Source: Acidobacteriota bacterium (lineage in GTDB: Bacteria > Acidobacteriota > Terriglobia > Bryobacterales > Bryobacteraceae). Taken from it: a DNA stretch of 5,603 bases. This document shows positions 1-5,263 of this stretch, in pieces. The stretch lies in assembly GCA_023380575.1 (NCBI GenBank), contig JAMCRM010000232.1, positions 1 through 5,603 on the forward strand, written 5' to 3'. The position numbers and the translations under genes were made by a program. Positions within the stretch are counted from its first letter, which is position 1; every line of letters begins with the position of its first letter. The notes below the pieces were generated by a model, which saw nothing but the letters and a program-made list of their open reading frames with translations, was not told the DNA's origin and ran no database searches.

Positions 1-1
1 A

Positions 2-1561
2 CCCGCCGAAAGGCACAACGACAAGCCTGCCCGCGAATCCGCCCGTGAGTCATCCGGGCCCGCCCGCGAACCCGCGGGTCCCGCCCGCGATTCCTCGGCC
101 GGCCGTGAAACCGTGACAGGCGACAGACCGGAGAGGCCCGTAGAGAGATCCGAACAGCGTCCCATGCGGTCTCCCAGGCCCGAAAACGCTCCTGCCGCGG
201 AGAAGAGCGCCGCCGGGGATCCCGAGCGGCCTGAGGTTCAGAACGTTCAGCAGCAGCAGGCGCACCGGCGCAAGCAGGCCGCCGCGGCGGGAGCCAAGAA
301 CGGCTCCCCCACCCTTGATCTGGTCGAGTTGAAGGATATGAGCATCCAGAACCTCAACCAGATCGCCAAGGACATGAACATCGCCGGCGCCGCCGGTTTG
401 CGCAAGCAGGAGCTGATTTTCAAGATCCTGCAGGCGCAGGCGGAAAAGAGCGGGCTGATCTTCTCCGAGGGTGTGCTGGAATGCCTTCCCGACGGCTTCG
501 GGTTCCTGCGGGCGCCCGAATACAATTACCTGCCCGGTCCGGACGACGTCTACGTTTCGCCGTCGCAGATCCGGCGGTTCGATTTGCGCACCGGCGATAC
601 CATCTCCGGCCAGATCCGCCCGCCCAAGGAGGGCGAGCGCTACTTCGCGCTGATCAAGGTAGATGCCATCAACTTCGAGCCGCCCGAGGAAGCGCGCAAC
701 AAGATTTTCTTCGACAACCTGACGCCGCTCTATCCCAACCAGCGCATCAAGCTCGAAACCACGCGCGAGAACTATTCCGGGCGCGTGATGGACCTGTTGA
801 CTCCCATCGGCAAGGGGCAGCGCGGCCTGATCGTGTCGCCTCCGCGCACCGGCAAGACCATGCTGCTGCAGTCGATTGCCAACTCCATCACGGCCAATCA
901 CCCCACCGTAACCCTGATCGTGCTGCTGATTGACGAGCGGCCCGAGGAAGTCACGGACATGCAGCGCTCCGTGCGCGGTGAAGTCATCAGTTCCACCTTC
1001 GACGAGCCCGCCACGCGGCACGTACAAGTGGCCGAGATGGTGATCGAAAAGGCCAAGCGGCTGGTGGAACACAAGCGCGACGTGGTCATCCTGCTGGACT
1101 CCATCACGCGCCTGGCACGCGCCTACAATACCATCGTGCCGCCCTCCGGCAAGGTGCTCTCGGGCGGCGTGGATTCGAATGCGCTGCAGCGGCCCAAGCG
1201 CTTCTTCGGCGCGGCCCGCAACATCGAGGAAGGCGGCTCGCTCACCATCATTGCCACCGCCCTGATCGATACCGGCAGCCGCATGGACGACGTCATTTTC
1301 GAAGAGTTCAAGGGCACCGGCAATATGGAGATTCACCTGGAACGCAAACTGGTGGACAAGCGCGTGTTCCCGGCCATCGACATCAACAAGAGCGGTACCC
1401 GCAAGGAAGAGCTGCTGCTGCCCAAGGAGGAACTCAACCGCGTTTGGATCCTCCGCAAGGTGCTGAACCCGCTTTCGCCCGTGGAAACCATGGAGCTGCT
1501 GATCGATAAGCTTTCGAAGACGCGCAGCAACACTGAATTCCTGGGCTCCATGAGCGCATAA
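2..1561 (+). CDS. rho: Transcription termination factor Rho, 5'-partial, with a disordered N-terminal extension
   Basis: Rho is the hexameric RNA-dependent ATPase/translocase that loads on nascent untranslated RNA and ends transcription in the cytoplasm. The frame is open to the window edge with no stop, so the true start is probably upstream; a GTG at 113 is the first start-type codon inside the window but has no good ribosome site. Numbering from that GTG: residues 1-65 are charged and low complexity (R, E, P, A, Q); the Rho N-terminal helical domain is about 68-112; the cold-shock-like RNA-binding fold is about 116-190 with DGFGFLR at 127-133. Walker A PPRTGKT is 243-249 (K248). LLIDERPEE contains catalytic E275, Walker B ILLD ends at D329, the Q loop is near K347, the arginine finger is R369 in GAARN, and the R loop is KGTGN at 400-404. 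The core matches E. coli Rho (419 aa) closely; the visible protein is 519 residues, the excess being N-terminal. It ends at TAA. Identification is near certain; only the start is unknown. Confidence 0.98.
   Translation, partial: PAERHNDKPARESARESSGPAREPAGPARDSSAGRETVTGDRPERPVERSEQRPMRSPRPENAPAAEKSAAGDPERPEVQNVQQQQAHRRKQAAAAGAKNGSPTLDLVELKDMSIQNLNQIAKDMNIAGAAGLRKQELIFKILQAQAEKSGLIFSEGVLECLPDGFGFLRAPEYNYLPGPDDVYVSPSQIRRFDLRTGDTISGQIRPPKEGERYFALIKVDAINFEPPEEARNKIFFDNLTPLYPNQRIKLETTRENYSGRVMDLLTPIGKGQRGLIVSPPRTGKTMLLQSIANSITANHPTVTLIVLLIDERPEEVTDMQRSVRGEVISSTFDEPATRHVQVAEMVIEKAKRLVEHKRDVVILLDSITRLARAYNTIVPPSGKVLSGGVDSNALQRPKRFFGAARNIEEGGSLTIIATALIDTGSRMDDVIFEEFKGTGNMEIHLERKLVDKRVFPAIDINKSGTRKEELLLPKEELNRVWILRKVLNPLSPVETMELLIDKLSKTRSNTEFLGSMSA
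29..112 (+). repeat. Degenerate A-R-E/D-S/P/T coding repeats in the Rho N-terminal extension
   Basis: Five short units occur in the Rho frame: ARES (29-40), ARES (41-52), AREP (62-73), ARDS (83-94) and GRET (101-112). The last three follow a roughly seven-residue rhythm ([19 protein letters not shown]). At the DNA level the core is GCCCGCGA with synonymous drift. The repeat builds a low-complexity, alternating-charge segment and may continue upstream of the window. It is protein repeat structure, not a mobile or regulatory repeat. Confidence 0.6.
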
Positions 1562-1566
1562 TTCCC

Positions 1567-1597
1567 CTACGGGCCGGCGACTCCCCCCGGCCCGTAG
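1567..1597 (+). terminator. Perfect 11-bp hairpin after rho, without a U tract
   Basis: CTACGGGCCGG (1567-1577) pairs perfectly with CCGGCCCGTAG (1587-1597) around a 9-nt loop. It starts 5 nt after the rho stop codon. No T-run follows, since the next bases are TATACTGTCC, so it is not a classical intrinsic terminator. It may be a U-less terminator, a 3'-end stabiliser for rho mRNA, or a block between rho and the permease gene. The symmetry is seen directly; the role is inferred. Confidence 0.5.
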
Positions 1598-1603
1598 TAT
1601 ACT
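1598..1603 (+). promoter_or_regulatory. Possible -10 element (TATACT) for the permease gene
   Basis: TATACT matches the sigma-70 -10 consensus at five of six positions and lies 29 nt before the permease ATG. It directly abuts the right arm of the preceding hairpin. About 17 bp upstream there is no recognisable -35 hexamer, because that stretch is part of the GC-rich hairpin, and there is no TG extension. The permease could therefore have its own promoter or simply be read from rho. Confidence 0.3.
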
Positions 1604-1621
1604 GTCCACTTCCGCTGTAAG

Positions 1622-1627
1622 AAGGAG
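1622..1627 (+). promoter_or_regulatory. Ribosome binding site AAGGAG that fixes the permease start
   Basis: AAGGAG sits 5 nt before the ATG at 1633. An in-frame GTG at 1627 is the longest possible start, but its G is the last base of this site, so it cannot be served by it. The ATG at 1633 is the better start. Confidence 0.75.
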
Positions 1628-1632
1628 TGGAC

Positions 1633-2964
1633 ATGCTTCCCGACTATCTTTCCAAAACCTCGCCCAACCCGAAGCGGGCGCCGTGGTACGTCAACACGGC
1701 CCCCAGCTACGCGGGCATCTTTCTCTGGGTCGCCTTCTACAAGACCATCGCCCAGGACACTCTTCCGCATGCCGGCCTCGGCGTTTGCATGGCCGGTATC
1801 GTGTGGGCAGCGCTGCTCAGCTACGCCCTCTACTATTACGCTCCGGCCATGCTGGGGATGAAGACCGGCTTTCCGCTTTACGTGATCGGCAGTTCCACCT
1901 TCGGGACCAGAGGCGGCTACCTGATGCCCGGCCTGCTGATGGGCGCTTTGCAGGTGGGCTGGCTGGCGGTGGGCACGTTCGTGGTCACGCAATTCATCCT
2001 GAGTGGCTTCGGTTCGACGGCCGCCCCGGGCAGCCTGCCGTTCATCATCATCGGGGTGATCTGGGGGTACAGCATGGCCTTTATCGGGGTGATGGGAATT
2101 CAATACGTGGCGAAACTGGCGCTGTACCTGAACTTTGTTCCGCTGCTGATGATTCTGGTGGTCTTTTACCAGGTCAGCGGCGGGGTTACCAGCTACGCGC
2201 CCGAACCTTCCGCTATCAACCCCTTCCTGTCGTTCACCCTGCTGATTCAGATCATCGTCGGGTTTTTCGCCACCGCGGGTGCGGCGGGCGCGGATTTCGG
2301 AATGAGCGCCCGCAATGAAAAGGACGTGCGCCGGGGCGGGGTGGTGGGCATAGGGCTGGCGATCATCGTTGCGGCCGGCCTGCCGCTGCTGTCGGTGGCG
2401 GGGGCCCGCGTGCTCTTTCCGGATAAGATGGCCTCGTTGACCTTTGACAATGTCATCGCGGCGATCGGTGGTCCCGTGGGCACGGCCATGTTCTTCCTGT
2501 TCGCCATCGCCTCCATCGGACCGGCCTGTTTCAGCTCGTTCATAGCCGGCAACAGTTTTTCGACCATGATTCCGGGAGTGAAGCGCATGTCTTCCACCAT
2601 GGCGGGGATGACCGTGGCGATCGTGCTCGCGGTAACCGGGCTGGCCGCTAACCTGATCGGCTTCTTTACCATCGTGGGCGCTTCTTTCGGTCCCATTTGC
2701 GGCGCCATCACGGCCGACTACCTGCTCAGCGGGAAGAAATGGGCCGGCCCGCGCGACGGCATCAACTGGGCCGGATATGGGTCCTGGGCGATTGGCTTCC
2801 TGGTGGGCATCCTGCCGTTCCTGCCCATTCCGGAAACCGCCAAAGTCTACGTGCAGCCGGCGGTGGTGTACAGCTATGTGGCCGGGTTTGTGGTGTATAT
2901 CCTGCTGGCCAAGTCGGGACTGGAGCCCAAAACCGTGGAGATGGCCGCGGCGGCCGGCAGATAA
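1633..2964 (+). CDS. NCS1-family (cytosine permease-like) membrane transporter
   Basis: A 443-residue, highly hydrophobic inner-membrane protein that resembles the nucleobase:cation symporter-1 family (CodB and purine/hydantoin relatives), which import nucleobases or related compounds with H+ or Na+. I count about 11-12 membrane segments by eye, roughly at residues 22-41, 46-70, 98-125, 136-157, 160-182, 200-222, 234-257, 276-303, 324-347, 348-364, 377-398 and 408-426. Family-like features are the charged loop after ADFGMSARNEKD (220-231), the GPACFSSFIAGNSFS segment (296-310) and GASFGPICGAITADYLL (349-365), which resembles the CodB-type GGVIIADY motif. Length fits the family (about 400-450 aa). 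The ATG at 1633 is chosen over a GTG at 1627 because of the AAGGAG spacing. It lies 71 bp after rho on the same strand. Substrate cannot be read from the sequence: cytosine, another nucleobase, or an unrelated small molecule are all possible. Family fairly sure, substrate unknown. Confidence 0.8.
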   Translation: MLPDYLSKTSPNPKRAPWYVNTAPSYAGIFLWVAFYKTIAQDTLPHAGLGVCMAGIVWAALLSYALYYYAPAMLGMKTGFPLYVIGSSTFGTRGGYLMPGLLMGALQVGWLAVGTFVVTQFILSGFGSTAAPGSLPFIIIGVIWGYSMAFIGVMGIQYVAKLALYLNFVPLLMILVVFYQVSGGVTSYAPEPSAINPFLSFTLLIQIIVGFFATAGAAGADFGMSARNEKDVRRGGVVGIGLAIIVAAGLPLLSVAGARVLFPDKMASLTFDNVIAAIGGPVGTAMFFLFAIASIGPACFSSFIAGNSFSTMIPGVKRMSSTMAGMTVAIVLAVTGLAANLIGFFTIVGASFGPICGAITADYLLSGKKWAGPRDGINWAGYGSWAIGFLVGILPFLPIPETAKVYVQPAVVYSYVAGFVVYILLAKSGLEPKTVEMAAAAGR

Positions 2965-2991
2965 AATACGCGGAGCGGTACGGTATCGAGG

Positions 2992-3024
2992 AGTGCGTGC
3001 GCTGCATCTCGTGGCGCACGCGCT
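2992..3024 (+). terminator. Hairpin downstream of the permease gene
   Basis: Bases 2992-3005 pair with 3011-3024. The core GCGTGCGC/GCGCACGC is perfect, and the flanks extend it to about 14 pairs including three G-U wobbles around a 5-nt loop. It begins 27 nt after the permease stop codon. No T-run follows on the + strand, so it is a likely 3'-end structure or U-less terminator rather than a textbook one. Confidence 0.45.
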
Positions 3025-3098
3025 GTGATACAGTAGTAGCTGCCCCGATGCGAAGGGGACCAGGAAGTTATCAATACAGGGTCAAATCTGTTCGACGC

Positions 3099-3134
3099 GG
3101 CCCGGGCGGACAAGCCTCGCTTCTCCGCCCGGCC
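3099..3134. terminator. Long hairpin between convergent genes, probable bidirectional terminator
   Basis: GGCCCGGGCGGA (3099-3110) pairs with TCCGCCCGGCC (3124-3134) with one bulged C. After a C-C mismatch the pairing continues as AAGC/GCTT (3112-3115 with 3119-3122) around a 3-nt loop, giving about 15 pairs in total. It lies 15 nt beyond the stop codon of the minus-strand receiver-ATPase gene and 134 nt beyond that of the plus-strand permease, where a two-way terminator would sit. Neither side has a U tract, so the mechanism is uncertain. Confidence 0.5.
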
Positions 3135-3149
3135 TCATTCCCGCCTGAA

Positions 3150-4001
3150 TTACAAATATTTGATAAAGAGAACTTCGTTACCCTTCTCGTTATAGAGAAG
3201 CTCGTCGGCAAGATTGCGCGAGACCAGGATCCCGAATCCTCCCGGGCGCACGCCCTGTTCCTCCCGAATCTCGACGTGGCGCGCGGGTTGGTCCGGCGGG
3301 TTCGCCACCGCTGCGTGTGAAATCGCCTGAAAGGAAAAACCCGGGCCGGGGTCCTGAATGTGGTACATGATCGCGCGCGCGCTTCGCACGCAGGAAATGC
3401 GCAGGCGCTTCTGGGGGTCCATGCGGCCGCCGTGCTCGATGGCGTTGAGCAGCAGTTCGCGCAGGGCCATGGCGATATCCTCCCGCATCCCGGGGGGCAG
3501 GTCCATTTTCAATTCCCGAAGGAATTGCACCAAGCGGTCGGCTGCCTGTATTTTGCACCGGACCTGGAAGGTTATCCACTGCGGGCTGGCTGAAATGATT
3601 TCGATATCGTCCGCCCACGATTCGGTCTGGAGGGCCTGTCCGATGGCATCGGCTACCGCTGCCGGCGAAAAGGGCTTGCTGAAGAACTGAAAGGCGCGCT
3701 CGCGAATGGCGCAGATCACGTTTGCCGGGGCGTGCTCCCCGGTAATCACCACGATTCTGGCGTGGGGCCGCAGGACCCGGATGTGGTGGAGGAGTCCGCT
3801 ATGATCGTCTCCTGCGAATTTCAGGTCCATGAGGACCAGGTCGAACGCCGTGGCCTGCAACCGATCCAAGCCTTCGCTGGCTGACGCAGCGCGCTCCAGG
3901 CGCAAGCCGTGTTGACTCAGAAAGGGCGCGAGTAGGTGATACGTTTCGGGATCGTCGTCAATAAAGAGAAGGCTTTGCGTTTCCGTCGCGGTTTCCTGCA
4001 T
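3150..4001 (-). CDS. Receiver domain fused to RsbW/SpoIIAB-like ATPase (hybrid response regulator)
   Basis: A 283-residue soluble signalling protein with two domains. Residues about 10-125 form a CheY-like receiver: acidic pocket DDD at 15-17, phosphoacceptor D59 in VLMDL, T87 in VITGE and K109 in SKPF. All residues needed for phosphotransfer are present. Residues about 133-283 form a GHKL ATPase of the anti-sigma/serine-kinase type: N box RELLLNAIEHG (181-191, key E182 and N186), G1 box DPGPGF (217-222), and G2-like RPGGFGI (252-258). There is no dimerisation histidine, so it is not an ordinary histidine kinase, and no DNA-binding domain. The likely role is a phosphorylation-controlled ATPase that binds or phosphorylates a partner such as an anti-anti-sigma protein; no STAS partner or cognate kinase is visible here. 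It starts at the ATG at 4001 with only a weak ribosome site. It lies 95 bp downstream of the YtxH-like gene, behind a terminator, and converges on the permease. Confidence 0.88.
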   Translation of the reverse strand: MQETATETQSLLFIDDDPETYHLLAPFLSQHGLRLERAASASEGLDRLQATAFDLVLMDLKFAGDDHSGLLHHIRVLRPHARIVVITGEHAPANVICAIRERAFQFFSKPFSPAAVADAIGQALQTESWADDIEIISASPQWITFQVRCKIQAADRLVQFLRELKMDLPPGMREDIAMALRELLLNAIEHGGRMDPQKRLRISCVRSARAIMYHIQDPGPGFSFQAISHAAVANPPDQPARHVEIREEQGVRPGGFGILVSRNLADELLYNEKGNEVLFIKYL

Positions 4002-4015
4002 CTATCCGTTCCGAT

Positions 4016-4044
4016 CTTACACGATCCGGAGAGCAGGGCGACAA
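4016..4044 (-). promoter_or_regulatory. Tentative promoter for the receiver-ATPase gene
   Basis: On the minus strand TTGTCG (4044-4039) and TGTAAG (4021-4016) are separated by exactly 17 bp; each matches four of six consensus bases. Transcription would begin only about 10 nt before the ATG at 4001, giving a very short leader. The -35 hexamer overlaps the T-run of the upstream terminator. The match is weak and may be chance. Confidence 0.25.
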
Positions 4045-4070
4045 AACCACGGCGGGGCGGCACGCCGTGG
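4043..4070 (-). terminator. Intrinsic terminator of the YtxH-like gene
   Basis: On the minus strand a perfect 8-bp GC-rich stem, CCACGGCG/CGCCGTGG (4070-4063 with 4054-4047), encloses an 8-nt loop and is followed at once by TTTT (4046-4043) and then GT. It starts 26 nt beyond the TAG stop of the YtxH-like gene. The stem plus U tract, the position and the orientation agree, making this the best classical terminator in the window. It implies that the receiver-ATPase gene is not simply co-transcribed with the small gene. Confidence 0.7.
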
Positions 4071-4096
4071 CGCCGCCGCCGGGAGAATGCGCTAAA

Positions 4097-4387
4097 CTAG
4101 ACGCCCACCAATTTGCGGCCGTGGCTCCACAGTTCGGTTGCGTCTTCCACGATCTTACGGCCTTCCTGGTAAATGTTTTGCGCCCTTGCAATGATGTCCT
4201 TGCTTTTTTCCGCCAGATCGCCGGAGTGGTCGCTGAACTTCCGGGTAACGTCTTTGGCGGAGGACCACCGGTCCCTCTTTCTCGATCTTGAGATGGCAAA
4301 TCCAACGCCGATAGCAGCCCCGATTGCGACCCCGAGCCAGATCGTCGTCATGTTGTATTCCTTCGCCTGATTCCGCATCGGACTCAT
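4097..4387 (-). CDS. Small YtxH-like membrane-anchored protein (96 aa)
   Basis: A 96-residue protein with one glycine/alanine-rich membrane segment (about residues 15-32, WLGVAIGAAIGVGFAIS), a positive stop-transfer cluster SRSRKRDR and a hydrophilic, probably helical tail of alternating charged and small residues. This is the layout of the YtxH/general-stress family, whose molecular function is poorly known; the tail probably lies in the cytoplasm. The start at 4387 is chosen because a triple AGGAGGAGG site precedes it by 4-7 nt. A second start, ATG at 4351 (MTTIWLG), has its own AAGGAA about 6 nt upstream and would give an 84-aa protein beginning right at the membrane segment, as relatives often do. 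The frame is also open upstream to 4489, but that part looks non-coding. Divergent from deoC and closed by an intrinsic terminator, so probably a single-gene unit. Coding status is likely; family assignment moderate. Confidence 0.75.
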   Translation of the reverse strand: MSPMRNQAKEYNMTTIWLGVAIGAAIGVGFAISRSRKRDRWSSAKDVTRKFSDHSGDLAEKSKDIIARAQNIYQEGRKIVEDATELWSHGRKLVGV

Positions 4388-4389
4388 AG

Positions 4390-4400
4390 CTCCTCCTCCT
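4390..4400 (-). promoter_or_regulatory. Very strong Shine-Dalgarno tract of the YtxH-like gene
   Basis: On the minus strand the run AGGAGGAGGAG ends 2 nt before the ATG at 4387. It gives two overlapping AGGAGG registers at 7 and 4 nt spacing. It decides the start at 4387 over the longer open frame reaching 4489 and predicts high translation. Confidence 0.75.
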
Positions 4401-4523
4401 GTAATTCTACTGGAGGGGTCCCGCCCGCCCCATTGCACCGGGTTGGGGAGCGTGAAAGCAAACACAGGCCGCCGGCCGGCTTCGTGCATTAACCCACAAC
4501 CGGCGAGGCCCGGGCAGCCGCCG

Positions 4524-4532
4524 TGCTATTAT
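4524..4532 (+). promoter_or_regulatory. Extended -10 promoter upstream of deoC
   Basis: TGCTATTAT fits the extended -10 pattern TG-N-TATAAT, with five of six -10 bases matching. No -35 hexamer is recognisable 17 bp upstream, as is usual for extended -10 promoters. It would start RNA near 4539, leaving a leader of about 36 nt before the GTG of deoC. Confidence 0.5.
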
Positions 4533-4574
4533 GGAATCTCAGCCCTGAATTGGTGAAACGGCCTTTATTTAATT

Positions 4575-5246
4575 GTGTTTAGCGATATCGCAAAGCTCAT
4601 CGACCACACTCTTCTGAAAGCGGAAGCCACTCGCGAGGAGATCCTTCGCGTTTGCGGGGAAGCCCGGCAGTACGGCTTTGCGAGCGTGTGCGTCAATCCC
4701 TACTGGGTGCCCCTGGCGGCGCGGGAACTGGCCGGTTCCGGCGTGCGGGTGTGCACGGTGGCGGGCTTCCCCCTGGGCGCTACATCCACGGCTGCCAAGG
4801 TGGCCGAAGCCGAGGCGGCTGTTCGGGCTGGCGCGCAGGAAATCGACATGGTTCTCAATGTGGGCGCTCTGCGGTCGGGCCGCCACGACGTGGCCGGCTC
4901 CGATATACGGTGCGTGGCGGAGGCCTGTCACCGCGGCGGCGCGATTCTGAAGGTGATCCTTGAAACCGCTCTGCTTGACGATGAGCAGAAGACGGCTGCC
5001 TGCCTGCTGGCAAAGGCCGCCGGCGCAGACTTCGTGAAGACCTCCACCGGCTTTGCATCCGGCGGAGCCACGGCCCGGGATGTCGCGCTCATGCGCCGGA
5101 CCGTGGGCCCCGCCATGGGGGTGAAGGCGGCCGGCGGCATCCGCACTTACGAAGACCTGAAAGAGATGACCGAGGCGGGCGCCAATCGCATTGGCGCCAG
5201 CGCCAGCGTTAAAATCATCGAAACGGCGAGCCAGGCCAAAGCCTGA
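4575..5246 (+). CDS. deoC: Deoxyribose-phosphate aldolase
   Basis: DeoC is a cytoplasmic class I aldolase that splits 2-deoxyribose 5-phosphate into glyceraldehyde 3-phosphate and acetaldehyde, the last step of deoxynucleoside breakdown. The 223-residue protein has the short bacterial form's length (compare B. subtilis, 223 aa; E. coli, 259 aa). Visible marks are the N-terminal [11 protein letters not shown] (9-19), SVCVNPYWV (37-45), GFPLGATST (64-72), [11 protein letters not shown] with catalytic D91, FVKTSTGF with Schiff-base K155, [10 protein letters not shown] with the proton-relay K184 and phosphate-binding glycines, and RIGASAS (205-211). All catalytic residues are intact. The start is GTG at 4575; an in-frame stop at 4554 leaves no better start, and there is no clear Shine-Dalgarno sequence in the AT-rich bases just upstream. 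It is followed after 17 bp by a GAF-domain gene, probably in the same transcript. No other deo genes (deoA, deoB, deoD) are in the window. Confidence 0.97.
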   Translation: MFSDIAKLIDHTLLKAEATREEILRVCGEARQYGFASVCVNPYWVPLAARELAGSGVRVCTVAGFPLGATSTAAKVAEAEAAVRAGAQEIDMVLNVGALRSGRHDVAGSDIRCVAEACHRGGAILKVILETALLDDEQKTAACLLAKAAGADFVKTSTGFASGGATARDVALMRRTVGPAMGVKAAGGIRTYEDLKEMTEAGANRIGASASVKIIETASQAKA

Positions 5247-5263
5247 GCCCCGGCCGGGAGCTT

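Larger units (their letters stand above)
4388..4574. other. Divergent intergenic region between the YtxH-like gene and deoC
   Basis: This 187-bp stretch separates two genes read outward, so it should hold both promoters. For deoC an extended -10 is visible at 4524-4532. For the minus-strand gene I see only a weak pair (TTGCTT and TGCAAT, 18 bp apart) and do not call it. A perfect 10-bp GC palindrome GCCGGCCGGC lies at 4471-4480 and could be an operator or mere composition. The last 25 bp before deoC are distinctly AT-rich compared with the surroundings. No coding sequence is supported here. Confidence 0.5.

Noticed and set aside
1..112. A CRISPR-like or tandem DNA repeat at the left edge because of recurring GCCCGCGA.
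   Set aside because: The units are in frame with Rho, short, unequal in spacing and diverged at synonymous positions; they are protein repeats.
50..1609. A 519-codon open frame on the minus strand, antisense to almost all of rho.
   Set aside because: It lies opposite a strongly conserved gene, its translation shows no recognisable domain, and long antisense frames are expected where GC-rich third positions remove stop codons.
1567..2711. Minus-strand open frames of 178 and 154 codons opposite the permease (1567-2103 and 2247-2711).
   Set aside because: They mirror the permease coding sequence, lack ribosome sites and domain signals, and fit GC-driven shadow frames.
3076..3097. A tRNA T-arm-like segment (GGGTCAAATCTG) in the convergent gap.
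   Set aside because: No acceptor stem, D arm or anticodon arm can be fitted around it, and the pairing is only 4 bp.
2697..3320. A plus-strand open frame of 207 codons bridging the end of the permease, the gap and the end of the receiver-ATPase gene.
   Set aside because: It overlaps two real genes in other frames, crosses two hairpins, and its translation is low-complexity and proline/arginine-rich with no family resemblance.
4388..4489. A 34-codon upstream extension of the YtxH-like gene to an ATG at 4489.
   Set aside because: The strong AGGAGGAGG site lies inside this extension and points to the ATG at 4387; the extra residues look like translated promoter DNA.
5249..5258. Palindrome CCCGGCCGGG between deoC and the GAF gene as a terminator.
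   Set aside because: It has no loop and no T-run, and it overlaps the likely ribosome site of the next gene, so it is better explained by GC-rich composition.
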